Below the pieces are notes generated by a model that did no database searches, was not told where the DNA came from, and saw only the letters and a program-made list of their open reading frames with translations. Positions 8,985 to 20,230 of a stretch of DNA of 64,000 bases are shown in pieces (the first letter of the stretch is position 1; each line of letters begins with the position of its first letter). Location: assembly GCA_963693315.1 (NCBI GenBank), contig OY856186.1, positions 284,662,492 to 284,726,491 of the forward strand, written 5' to 3'. This stretch comes from Diogma glabrata. Lineage: Eukaryota; Arthropoda; Insecta; Diptera; Cylindrotomidae. A program made the translations under genes and the position numbers.

Positions 8985-9265
8985 TCTTTTGTCAGATTCC
9001 GTGCATTGGCAAAGCACTCTTTCGAATTTCCATTAGCCGCATGTTGGTTGATGTTTTCGATATAGCTCTTCATGTGTTCGCGTTTCTTTTTCCATAGGAG
9101 TTTTGCTGAGGCTTTTCTGGCGCATAGATAATCAGTTTGGGAGCTTCGGGTGTTTCTTGTTAACCATTTTTCTCGCAGTTTTTGTTTGTGCTCTATGCTT
9201 TCGCGGCACTCGTCATCAAACCATTCGTTACGTGATTTCGGTGGTCGTTTTCCGATTGTAGTAAT
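8983..9265 (-). mobile_element. Short RTE-like LINE fragment (end of endonuclease to linker)
   Basis: On the minus strand it encodes TIGKRPPKSRNEWFDDECRE through KASAKLLWKKKREH to FANARNLTKD, matching the region interrupted by the hairpin in the neighbouring copy. It joins that copy at 8983-8985 through a 2-3 base overlap. It could be an older fragment or a third segment made during the same complex insertion. Confidence 0.75.
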
Positions 9266-9551
9266 AAAACACGTTATGTCAAAAAAAATTGATCTCAGAG
9301 CAAAAAGGGGCGTGTCAGAGCAATTATTTTGGCAAAAAGAATTTGACATTTGTTACAATGACAAATACCCTTTTTTTCCAACCGGACTCAAATTGCACAT
9401 TTTGTTTGGATATATTTTACAAAAAATATGTCATTTATGTCTTGCATCTAGTTATCATAGTAGCAATCCCAAAAACTATCATTTTTTGTTCTAGGACAAA
9501 AAATAAACAAATATATATTTCTATGCAAAACAAAAATCAAAGTTTGAATAG

Positions 9552-9820
9552 AATAGTACATTAATGCAAGGACGTAACGCTAAAGATTTTGGACGTATTT
9601 GGAGTTTGAAAATGGAGGCGCTAGCCGAGATTTCCACCAACATTAAGTCCAAAATAGCTTACGCCCGTGCGTCATATGCTATTTTTTATTTGTCGCAAGC
9701 CAAATATTTAAAAAGAAATAGTGCATTATGATGCAAGGACGTAAAGCTAAGGTTTTTGGACGCATGTGGAGCACCCACATTAAGTCCAAAATGGCTTACG
9801 TCCGTGCATCATATACTATT
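9552..9820. repeat. Two adjacent related hairpin units (9552-9683 and 9717-9820)
   Basis: Each unit starts AATAGTRCATTA with TGCAAGGACGTAA and ends with its inverse, TTACGYCCGTGC…CTATT, so each folds into a hairpin. The second is a shorter version of the first. They look like two copies of a small MITE. Sequence from 9266 to 9551 shows nothing else. Confidence 0.55.
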
Positions 9821-10355
9821 TTTTATTCGCCGCAAGTAAAATATTTAAAAAAATAGTTTAATCTAAATCTTAATTCTGATTTTATAAATTTTGAAATAAA
9901 AGTATGTTGAATAAGTAGGCTTTGACCAATATATTTGTTATTTCTTTTCAAAGAAATCAAATAACTATGACGACAAAGAATAAAAAATATTTTAATTGGA
10001 TTAGGAAATTTTGAATCGAAAGGTTGCTTTGATAAAAATTTCCGTTTTTTATAGATTTTAAACAAATACAATTGTTTTTTACTTTTTTGGACGTAACTAT
10101 GACAACAAAATATATGGTTAAAACGTGACACTTTACGACCGCAAATCACAGTAATAAAGTAACACTTTAATATGCAGGCGAATAAAAAATTTATAATTTT
10201 TTTAAAAAAAATTTGAATAGTTGCTTGGATTTAGTTTGAGATGTAAATTAAATATAATGTTGCAAATTTTCAAATTTTATTAAATAATAGAATTAATAAC
10301 GGTTGGAGAAAAAATTTAATGTTTTACTTGTACTAAAAATGGATTTTGCAACTCG
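9821..10355. other. AT-rich spacer, nothing recognised
   Basis: No supported gene or repeat arm. The minus-strand open frame here (108 codons) is Lys/Phe/Ile-rich with no motif and is probably chance. Confidence 0.45.
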
Positions 10356-10362
10356 CCAAATT

Positions 10363-11052
10363 TAAGGTGACCAGATTATTTTCAAACCAAAAGATGACAT
10401 TTTTTGTCAATATATAACTACAATCCCCCTCCCTCCCAACAATCTAATAAAATAAAAATTCAATAGAAAATTAAAATAAAATTTATTCAAAAATTATTAA
10501 TTATTAAAATATTTTCTTATGCATGCATATATTTGGATGACTTATGGACTTCTTTCAATAGGGTTTCCTTGGAATCTCTTTTAAAATTTCTGTGCATGAT
10601 TTTTTTCGTTTATTAAAATAAACTGAGGCTGACTTGTCTCAACACATTTAATTGAAATTTGAATTTGATCATTACTTAATAAATAAAATGCTCTTTCCAT
10701 CGATGCGTTTGGTCCTAGATCAAAAAGGAATTCTTATAAGTTTTGAGATTTCGGAATAAGTAGTGCATTAATTAGCCAAATGACTGAATATTTTGACCTA
10801 TCCTTAGTCATGCTCAAATTGTTTTTCATTTCCTATTGTTTTTCGTATCCCTATTCGCTTTTGATAATCACAATTCACAATACATATTTATTTTTCTGAT
10901 TTCATTAATTCATAAGGATGCGATATGATAAACAGATGACAAAAGATGCTCATTTTTGTAAAAGATGACAAAAAGATGGCATTATTTTAAAAGATGACAA
11001 TCGTTCGTAAAAGATGACTGTCATCTTCAAAAGATGACGTCTGGTGACCTTA
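10363..11052. mobile_element. hAT-like non-autonomous element (690 bp)
   Basis: The terminal inverted repeats are TAAGGTGACCAGA and TCTGGTGACCTTA. The 7-bp repeat CCAAATT flanks the element (10356-10362 and 11053-11059). The right subterminal region contains repeated AAAAGATGAC motifs, and one occurs near the left end, as in subterminal transposase-binding repeats. No transposase ORF is present. A hAT origin is inferred from the ends; hAT elements usually duplicate 8 bp. Confidence 0.65.
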
Positions 11053-11059
11053 CCAAATT

Positions 11060-11412
11060 GCGGTACTCCGCTATCGCGTCGCACCGCAACCATTTTGCTT
11101 GTCCCAAAATCTATCATTTTTTGTCTTAGTGAAACAAATAACTCTATTTTGGAAATTAACTTTAAATCAGAAAAATAAAAAGAATAAAAAAACATGAATT
11201 TGGTTTTGAATTTTTTAAGATTTTTATTTATTGTACAGAATATTTCCATAACTTTGATGTACGTACATAATAAGAAAGGTTATGGTATATGTACTTGTAT
11301 CGTGTATGTTTTCTGATATGATTTAAATAAAAGATTAAAATTTTGAACTAACCCTTTATAGACATCTTTTAAGACAAAACTGCTGACCCACTTTCATTGA
11401 ATTTTTGTTTGA
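11060..11412. other. Spacer, nothing recognised
   Basis: AT-rich sequence between the hAT-like element and the minisatellite. I see no supported feature. Confidence 0.4.
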
Positions 11413-12160
11413 ATGATTAATGGAATGATTGATAGAATGATTGATGGAATGATTGATGGAATGATTGATGGAATAATTGATAGAACAATTACAAGAATGA
11501 TTGATTCCACTATTCCGTCAATCATTCCATCAGGCATTCCATCAATCATTCCAACAATCATACCATCAATCATCCCTTCAATCATTCCATCAATCATTAC
11601 GTCAATCATTACATCAATCATTCCATCAATCATTAAACCAATCATTCCATCAATCCTTCCGTCAATCATCCATCAATCATTCCGTCAATCATTTCATCAA
11701 TCATTCCGTCAATCATTTCATCAATCATTCTAACAATCATTCCGTCAATCATTCCATCAATCATTCCATCAATCATTCAATCATTCCATCAATCACTCCA
11801 TCAGTCACTCCATCAATCATTTCATCAATAAGTCCATCAATGAATGCGTCAATCATTCCATTAAGCATTCCGTCAATCATTCCATCAATCATTTCGTCAA
11901 TTATTCCGTTAATCATTCCATCAATCATTCGGTCAATCATTCTGTCAATCATTCCGTCAATCATTCCGTTGCTCATTCCGTCAATCATTTCGTCAATCAT
12001 GCCATCAATCGTTCCGTCAATCATTCCATCAATCATTCCATCAATCATTCTATCAATCATTCCATCAATCATTCCGTCAATCATTCCATTAATCATTCCA
12101 TCAATCATTCCATCAATCATATTTCCGTCAATCATTCCATCAATCATTCCATCACTATAT
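11413..12160. repeat. Inverted 12-bp minisatellite (GATTGATGGAAT)n
   Basis: From 11413 to about 11505 the unit is GATTGATGGAAT. From about 11511 to 12160 it is the reverse complement, ATTCCATCAATC, with many single-base variants (CCA to CCG, TCA to TTA). The array therefore has an orientation switch near 11508 with a short left arm and a long right arm, roughly 60 units in all. Because 12 is a multiple of three, all frames stay open and give repetitive peptides that are not real proteins. Confidence 0.9.
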
Positions 12161-12230
12161 ATAAATGATACCAGGTTATGGTCATGACACGAGCGTCAGT
12201 GTTATGTCAAATTTACGTAACAACTATAGA

Positions 12231-12767
12231 GCGATTTTTCTGTTCAGGTGTTTGCCACAATGGCGCTACAAATGGGTGATAAAAAGAATAAATTCAAAAA
12301 ATTTTATATGGAATTTCATACAAAACACAACTTGAATAATTTTTAAAATTATCTATGAAATTTCTCATTTTACTACAATTAAATTATTTAAATTTGTTTA
12401 TTAACTATTATTGACTGTATATTAAACATAATCTATAAAATATTTTATTTTCTTCTGTCCGTAAAACAAATACGAAAATAGGTTAAATTTTTCATACAAC
12501 TTTGTATGGGAAATTTTGGCAATTTTTATGTTTCTTTTTTGAGTGACTTAAAAATAATATTTTATATATTACGCTTAATATGTAGTCAATAATACTTTAT
12601 AATCAAATTAAAATTGTTCAATTGTGGTAAAATGAGAAATTTTATAGATAACTTTTAAAATTATTCAAGTTGTGTTTTGTATGGAATCCCATATAAAATT
12701 TTTGTGAGTTTTTCTCTTATCCCCCATTTGTAGCTTCTTGCGGCAAACACCAGAACAGAAAATCGCT
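12231..12767. mobile_element. Hairpin MITE (about 540 bp)
   Basis: The left arm starts GAGCGATTTTTCTGTTC and the right arm ends GAACAGAAAATCGCTC. The arms match nearly to the centre (for example AATGAGAAATTT against AAATTTCTCATT). No coding capacity. I did not find a convincing target duplication. Confidence 0.65.
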
Positions 12768-12869
12768 CCACACAATTTATATCACATATATATGACAGCT
12801 TCGTGTGATGTCATATCTGCGTCTTATGTTCATGGGAAAACTAGTACCATAGTCTTTACTAACAGAAAT

Positions 12870-13385
12870 AGCTTTAATTTCTCCTCCTGATTTTAAACGG
12901 CGAACAGACACAGTCAATCAAAGAGATTAAGTCCTTGGGTGTGATCCTGAACACCAAGTTTACTTGGAACTCACACCTAAAACATCTCTGGCAAAGCAAA
13001 CCGAGCTTTCTTCACCTGCAAAAATTTCTTTGGAAAACCCCAAGTTATTAAGCTACAAAATGGTACTTTTTTAAAATCAAAGTATAATAAAGGTATATAC
13101 TGTCATATCCAGCTTTGGTCTGATGAGCAAAAACAAACCAAATATCTGCTCAGACAGAGCAGAGCATGCTCAAAAAAACGCAGAGATTTGTGTGCCTCCT
13201 GTGCCACAGGTGCTTTCAGAATCACACCAACAGTACCAACGAAGACACTGGTGCAGAGGTGTTTTGCCCCAAGGCTAAACGGCCGTTAGCACTGGGTATA
13301 CCTTTGCAACAGTACATCAATCCGAAACCATATCCACCAACTACTGTAGAATTCTGTGTGCCGAAAAAGAATACAGCAACACAGA
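12870..13385 (+). pseudogene. LINE reverse transcriptase C-terminal fragment (I/R1/LOA-like group)
   Basis: With several frameshifts the + strand reads IKEIKSLGVILNTKFTWNSHL (the RT thumb motif), then a degenerate segment, then CATGAFRITPTVPTKTLVQR (compare the TGAMRTTPT block of I-group and related LINEs), and FAPRLNG. Only the last third of an RT is present and the frame breaks at least three times. A pogo-like element cuts it off at 13388. The group assignment is tentative. Confidence 0.55.
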
Positions 13386-13387
13386 TA

Positions 13388-14906
13388 CAGTAATCCCTCC
13401 GACTGCGCGGGTTTTAACTGCGCGTTTTCCACTGCACGAGATGAGTTTTCAATACTAATTTTCGCACTGCGCGATTAAAATTTCACACTGCGCGACGATT
13501 AAATTTTTTTTTTAGAATATGTAGGTGAATTTCGTAAAATTAAAATGAAAAAAAAAATTAAATTTCCCACATGGGTCATTCTTTTACAAATCGAACAGAT
13601 TTGAACAAACTCTGACCGACGGATTTGTGATTTGGCTTAAAAATTTTTTACTGGTATGATATCGAAAAAAATATACGTGTTCGAGGATTTTTTTTTTTTT
13701 GGAAAATAGAGGCGATCTAAATTTCGTGATTTTTGGTTTGCGACTTATTTTCAAAAATTCATTACTTCGGTTCTATTAATGATGGTAAGCTTCTGTTTTA
13801 TTTTATTTTAAAGTTAAGAGATGGAATTTTAATAAAAAAATATAGTCAATAAAAGTTATTAGCAAATTTCTATTGTTATAAACAAATAAAATGTTAAAAT
13901 CGATTTTTAGTGATTTCCCTACGTATTCTACGTTCAATTTTCAAGAAAAACGTGTTTTTAACTAAGGGAGAAATTAGTTTTACTGTTAGAAATATATTAA
14001 TTTATCCAGCGCGGGACAACAAAAATTTATGAATTATCTTTTTTATCTTATTTTTATCGTTCCGCGCTCGATAAATTGATTTATTTCTAATGCTACTCGT
14101 ACACGAGAGAGCAAAATTGCAGATGTCAGAGAGAAAGTGTCTGACTTATTGCTAAACTGTTTACACATAGGAATTTGTTAATAATTTTTGTAGATAACAA
14201 TTTTTTTTAAAGTTCATCTTTTAGCTTTAAAATAAAACAGAAAAAAATGTCTATCATTACCAGAACCGAAGTTATGAATCTTTGAAAATAAGTCTTCAAG
14301 CCAAAAATCACGAAATCCTCAAAATTTAGAACCGCTTCATTTTCCAACCCAAAAAAATTCTCGAGCACGTATATCTTTCTTTTCTTGGGAAATGAGAATT
14401 CGGAAATTTTTCTATATAAAAGCCCTAAAATTTCAGCCAAATCAAATATGTGTCGGTCAGAAAGATGTTCGGTTTGTAAAAGAATGACCCATATATGTAG
14501 CAATTTGCATTACATATTCAGTTTATTTTTAACTGTGTGGCTGGAACGTTCAATATAGATCAAATTCAATTTCAAGCCAGTAAAGTCAAGCCAGTAAACA
14601 AATTCAGATTATTGATATAATTTTTGTAAATTTAAGTTGTTTTTTGAAATGTTATTTATGTTAATTTATCTGTTAACTTATGAAGTGTTTTCTTTTTTAA
14701 GAGTTGTTGAATTAATACATGTTTTTCAGGCTGTATATATTCATTTTGATTTAATTATAACTTTAAATTAATTTTTTTTTTCAATTTTTTTCAAAATTTG
14801 GAACCGAACCTCCCATTTTCATACAAAATAGGGTTCACATTGCGCGGTTTTGTATTGCGCGCTGTTTTTCTGGAACGGAACTACCGCGCAGTCGGAGGGA
14901 TTACTG
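13388..14906. mobile_element. pogo/Tigger-like non-autonomous element (1.5 kb)
   Basis: The inverted ends are CAGTAATCCCTCCGACTGCG and CGCAGTCGGAGGGATTACTG, flanked by TA (13386-13387 and 14907-14908). CAGT…TCCCTC ends with a TA target are typical of pogo/Tigger elements. No transposase frame is present; another hairpin element occupies the middle. Confidence 0.75.
13571..14492. mobile_element. Hairpin element nested in the pogo-like element
   Basis: The arms begin ATGGGTCATTCTTTTACAAA and end with its inverse at 14492. Matching continues inward (CCGACGGATTTGTGATTTGG; ACTTCGGTTCT and its inverse). About 920 bp in all, without coding capacity. Confidence 0.6.
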
Positions 14907-14941
14907 TATATAAATTATTCGACACGCTTTAATTTGTGGCG

Positions 14942-14989
14942 TTTCCGCCTTTTTGTTTCTTTAACTTTCCGCCTTTTTGTTTCTTTAAC
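14942..14989. repeat. 24-bp tandem duplication
   Basis: Two exact copies of a 24-base unit beginning TTTCCGCCTTTTTGTTTC. Confidence 0.85.
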
Positions 14990-15257
14990 TTTTTCAAAAT
15001 TAAGTTGGCAATAGTTTTGATTGATTGGACAGGATTGGAAGTAGTCTAAGCAAAATTCTTTTGTTTAGAAGTAATTGCTTTCCAAAAAAAGAACCATATT
15101 CCCATAATAGACCAGGGCCAAACCGTTATAAATATCGAAATAGACGAAAAATTCTTAGCAGTATACGAACGGTCGGAAAATGTAGTTAATGGTCTAAGTA
15201 ATTAAGGAAAAATCGACCGAACTGAGTAAAAGGCCCGGAAACGGGTGGGGGGTTGTA

Positions 15258-15823
15258 GTATATACGTTTTTAGGGGTTTGTATTAGTTTTTTGCGATTTG
15301 CGACTAAACTATGCATCCTATCGAAAAAAGTTGGATGTAAAACCTCTGGAGTATGTGAATTAACGCTTTTTATGAATGCAAACGTTTATTTACAACAAAG
15401 ATAAAGGAATTCATGATTTGCAAGTAGTTTTTTCGGTTTTTCGCCTTTTTAACGAAATTTTTGTATGAACAATATTATATTTTAATTCTATATTAAAGTT
15501 GGGATTTCAACACCATCATAAAACACCGAAAATTAAATATTTCGCTTTCAAAAAATTTGAGACTGTTTGAAACACATAAAAGAACAGTTTCACCGATTTT
15601 CATGAAAATATAAAAGCTTTTGCGATAGTTATAAATTAAAAACAAAAAAAAACGGTTTTTTGCATTTTTCTCGATAATTTTGTGGTTATGGTCAATAATA
15701 TCTAGTAAAAAGTTTTTGAGTTTTTTATTGTCTACAACTTTTACATCCAACTTTTTTCGATAGGATGCATAGTTTAGTCGCAAATCGCAAAAAACTAATA
15801 CAAACCCCTAAAAACGTATATAC
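15258..15823. mobile_element. Hairpin MITE inserted in the left TIR of the 4.8-kb element
   Basis: The ends are GTATATACGTTTTTAGGGGT and its inverse. The arms share CGACTAAACTATGCATCCTA and the neighbouring AAAAGTTGGATGT. It splits the left TIR between TTGTA and TCCCGAAAAAC, which are contiguous (TTGTAGTCCCG) in the right TIR. About 566 bp, no coding capacity. Confidence 0.75.
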
Positions 15824-16458
15824 TCCCGAAAAACAATTTGTAACCGAGTGGTTATGCGTCTGTAAATAGTCGGTTGAAAATTACAACAAAAAATTAGAGT
15901 TATTAAGTTAAATCGCACGAAGGCTTACCGACTCAAGAAAAATATACGAAATCAAAAAAATTATTCTCGAATTGAAAACGACTCGATATAAAAATCGGTT
16001 TAAGTTCGTTAAGTTTTCAATTTACATTCGACAAAAATTTAAATTTTGGTAGTAGCAAATAACCGCCATCCGACTATAAACAAAAAACGTCACTACGATC
16101 TTTAAACGACACAAACTAGAATTTCTGAAACAAAATTAAAATTTGGTAATGATAAATAACAGACAACCGATCATTTTACAAACTTCGTTTTTAACCGAAA
16201 TTGAAAAATAAAGGAAACGAAAAATTGAGAATGTTGCACGTTGTACCATTTGTAAAAGTGATTTTTCAAAATAAAGAAGTGAAAAAGTTGTAGGGAAAAA
16301 AATTTGGTGAATTAAAAATTAATAAAAATTAAAACATTTGACTTATGTCAACAGTAAATTAAAATATAAATTTGTGTTGTTAAAATTATAAAAGGTATGT
16401 AGCTAAATATTAATTTACTAAGAGTATAAAATAAATTGAAGAACCTAGAATTTTTGTC

Positions 16459-18666
16459 ATGTGGTTTACGTTTTTAAGGTTAGTTTTATTTTTATTAAGA
16501 TTTTTATTTTATTTTTTATTTCAATAACATTATTGAATATTATTATTTTATAAACTGGTTGATAAATAATATTAAACGTTTTAGCCATAATATGCCCAAA
16601 AACAAAGCATTACGGCAACTTAAATATCGAAGAATCTTGGCAAAAATTCCAATGCAAAATTTTAAAAAGAAATTTAAATTCTTTTAGCCAAGCCAAACAA
16701 ATAGAGAAACACTTTGAAATCAACTCTAACTCAGACACCGAAAACATTACATCTCGAAAGAGGCAAATATTTGCATTTACGCAATACAACGACGAATTTG
16801 AAATCTCGTTACCAAAGTTATCGAAAACCGCTGCTAATGATAAAACTAGTGAAAAACCATTAGAAGTAGTGCCACAATTAATATCTAGCGCACCTCTACA
16901 AGACAATTCAAATTTATATAATGTAATTTTACCAGAAATACCACCACTAGCACCGACAACGACCATACAACCGTTACAAAATATAACAGATCTAGATTGC
17001 ATAAGAGCTCTACCAGAAATAATTGTTTTATCAAGCAGCTCTGTATCAAATGGTTCATCATTATCGTTAGTGCCTCCATTATTACAACCAATATCAACTG
17101 ATGTTGTGCAAAATAATAAAATATATTCACTACTGTGTAGTACATCAGAAAAATTTTTAACTCCTATAGACAGCGATTTCGATAAAGACAAATCATATGG
17201 AATTATTGAAAAAATTGGAAAAATGGATGAAAATATAATAACACTGCAACAAAACCAAAGTTTAATTTTAAAAAACCAAAGGGAAATAATTCAAAATCAA
17301 AACATTACGAAAGAATGTTTAGAAAATCTTCTACTGACGATAAGAAAGCCGGAGACAAAAATTGTAAAAAATACGTCATTTATTTTACCAAAAATTCCAA
17401 GGAATGGAGGAACTTGTAAGCTTCAACACTAAATTAATTAATAAAAGCTACATGGAACAGATGGTAATAAGGCAATTTAATTTTATCTCATGACATTGAA
17501 CTTGAATTTATTTAATTTATTTTTTTTTTTCAGATTCTATATCTTTTTGCTTTGAACTGCAACAATACAAATAAAATAATAAAAACAGTATTGGAACACC
17601 TTTTAAGTTATGACCTAATAACAAAGTATTCGTGGTCGGGGCAATCGTCACTTTCAAAAGGTAATTTTGGTGCATGTTGATTTGAAGTTAAGTCTCAAAT
17701 TTGATTGATATATCTATGTGTAAGCATTTACCTTAAAAAATAGTCCTGATATTACCTGTTCTTTTATATCCCACCCTTTTTAATGTACATATTTACATGC
17801 CTTTTTAATGGCACAACTCAAAATTGGCCGTTTTTTGAGATATTCCATTATGAAACATAGTAACCTATATTTCATTGAGCTAAAATAAGTGGGTCAATCA
17901 GCGAGTCAGTAACAAATTTAGAATGCGACTCATCGAAAATGTATGTTAATGACTAGCGAGTTTTTAAGAACTGTTCGTTCAGTTTCGATTAATTAAGCAG
18001 TCACTTAAAAGAGCCGAAAATTAACGCGCAAACTAAAGGAAATGTCATGAACATGAAAATTTCCACACAAACTTTTCTTAAAAATAATTTTTTTTTCTAT
18101 TCTCATACAATTTCACTACTGTACTTATCAAATCGTAATATGGATTTGGTGGCTAGTATGTCAAATATTATTTAAGGAAATAATTTCGTCAAATTCTTTA
18201 AGGTTTCTTATTGACTCGCTGGTTAGGCTTAAGAGAAGACTTCTGTTTGGTGGATTCCCTGGAAAATTGAAGGAAATAAAATATCAATCCTTTGAGTTAG
18301 TTGCAGACTGAAATCTTTAAATCACTCTACTGAAAAATTTAATATTTTGAGTTGCAGTTTTCTATTAAAGGAACTATATAAATATGTGTTCCAAATATTT
18401 TATTTTATTTTGTCACATATAGGTATAGATTATAGATAAAAATTAATCTTTCCATTTCATTGTTTTTATTCATAGATATAACCAAATTGATATTCAATGA
18501 AAATACATTTCTGATACAACTGATGGTCGAGGTGCAAAACTATTCGAACGATAATCCTGTGACTCTGCAGCAAATCCAATCAAGCATCAAAGAGTTTTTG
18601 AAGCGAACAAATTTTCACAAAAAAAAAATAAATTCATGTTTAAAACAAATATATTCTATTTTTTAG
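16459..18666 (+). pseudogene. Decayed spliced gene for a DUF4806-like protein inside the 4.8-kb element
   Basis: Likely exons are 16459-16478 (uncertain), 16585-17415, 17534-17660 and 18476-18666. The main exon encodes EESWQKFQCKILKRN, then a short acidic stretch (NSNSDTENI) and RKRQ, a Ser/Thr/Pro-rich spacer, and a coiled-coil-like stretch (MDENIITLQQNQSLILKNQR). Exon 3 gives LLSYDLITKYSWSGQ and exon 4 gives DITKLIFNENTFL…IQSSIKEFLKRTN. This W-x-F/Y-x-C start, long spacer and late SWSGQ block match insect proteins with a C-terminal DUF4806 domain, whose function is unknown. The 17661-18475 intron has GT-AG ends and a consistent phase. The join of exons 2 and 3 is out of frame and the usual segment before SWSGQ appears missing, so I call it a pseudogene. 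It is the only gene in the element. Confidence 0.5.
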
Positions 18667-19766
18667 TATTACCTACATAATTACCTATATAAAATAAGTA
18701 ATAAGAAGTTAAATATTGATTACCTATTTGAATTACTGTGATGATTTTTTTTACTGATTCTAAAGACTTATTATTAATTATAAATTTATAATCAATGTAC
18801 TGTAGTGTACATATTACTATTAAATTAGTATAATATAAATATGAATTAATGTACCTTACAAATTTTTATAATTAAGTACCTAAAATATTTAAGTATATGT
18901 ACTTTTTTTTTAAAATATTATTTTGATTATTATTTTAAATTTATTTATTTTTATTTTATTTTAATTGTTTTTATTTCATAATCCTAAAACCTGATTAAAC
19001 CTAAAACATTTTTGTTTTTTATAAAAAAAATATCCCCAACATTTCGATGGGTGCATTCAATCAATTAAATTTTACTCCTTGAACTTGATGGAATTTACCA
19101 TCTAAACTTTGGAGGTATTTTAAAAAAAATGGAGAAGTATTTTAGGTTTAATCTAATAAATAAGTTTTTTATTTATTGTTATTTGTTTAATATTACATAA
19201 TATAATTGAATTAATGTATAATTATTAACAATGTTGACATTGTAACATTATAATTACTATTTTTTATACATATGGATATATATGAACATATTATGTATGT
19301 AAATTTATTTATATTATTTAATTGAATTATTCAATAAAAAAATATTATAAACTTTAAACTAATATAAAGAAAAGGTCTAGTACAATTTTACTAATACTGT
19401 TATCGGCCTCAAACACCGTGTATAGACGGTTTTATATCAATGATTTCGTCAGTGAAATGTTCCCCTTTAAAACCGACGTAAGCCCGACGATATATTGTGG
19501 TTAAGGCGGTTAATTGCAATTACAATGAGCCTGTAAAAGGTTTACCCTTGAGTCAGTAATATGACAGTCAACTAAACCAATAACGATAGAATATATTCGG
19601 CTCCCGAAAAACAAATTAAATTAAATACCGAATGCGCAGACATTATAACTGCCTAAGGTCTGCCAAAGTACGAACTATTTAAACACTTTTGCCCAAAAAT
19701 GTCTGCAAAAACACTACACGGTCCTAAGACTCAGAACAGTCATTTTACATTACTAAAATTATATTT
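18667..19766. other. AT-rich tail of the 4.8-kb element
   Basis: Very AT-rich to about 19380, then a more mixed segment up to the right TIR. No ORF or recognised motif. Confidence 0.4.
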
Positions 19767-20230
19767 TGTTTTTCGGGACTACAACCCCTCACCCGTTTCC
19801 GGGACTTTTACTCAGTTCGGTCGATTTTTCCTTAATTACTTAGACCATTAACTACATTTTCCGACCATTCGTATACTGCTAAGAATTTTTTTTTCCTTTA
19901 ACAGGATTGGCCCCCTGGTCCATAACTTCAACATTTATGATTCAGAATATTTAAACAAGATAATTCAAATCTGAGCCTGGCAATAGATGTCAGCATTCGC
20001 TACAAACTTTTTCGTTAAAAATAATATTTTTTCGTTAAATTTCACAAATGTCAAGTCAATAAAATAATTTTTTTTATTTCAAAATGGCTGGTTTAAGTAT
20101 CAAAAAATTAAAATAAAACTGCATTTAATTTAAAATTTGCTGTGGTGATATTGTGAAATAATAAAGATAAATAAGTGTTTTCAATAAAAAACATAACTCG
20201 TAAAAGAATTAGCATTAAAACTTACTTAAA

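Larger units (their letters stand above)
15108..19919 (+). mobile_element. 4.8-kb element with long TIRs carrying a DUF4806-like gene
   Basis: The left end (about 15108-15257, continuing at 15824-15836) and right end (19767-19919) are inverted copies of about 150-165 bp. They share AATTCTTAGCAGTATACGAA, GGTCGGAAAATGTAGTTAAT, AAATCGACCGAACTGAGTAA and TTGTAGTCCCGAAAAAC. The outermost bases are ACCAGGG…CCCTGGT, flanked by a possible CCATAA repeat (15102-15107 and 19920-19925). The only coding signal inside is the spliced gene at 16459-18666. No recognisable transposase was seen, so it is either non-autonomous or uses an unfamiliar enzyme. Confidence 0.65.

Noticed and set aside
10930..11040. Repeated AAAAGATGAC words suggesting a CRISPR-like array
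   Set aside because: Spacing is irregular, the motif is short, and it lies in the subterminal region of a hAT-like element in a eukaryotic genome.
11394..12187. Long open frames on both strands with repetitive MIDGMIDG, SIIPSIIP or HQSFRQSF peptides
   Set aside because: They are the 12-bp minisatellite read in different frames; a period divisible by three keeps all frames open.
15493..15783. 96-codon minus-strand frame
   Set aside because: It lies in the loop and arm of a hairpin MITE, with Lys/Asn/Phe-rich composition and no motif.
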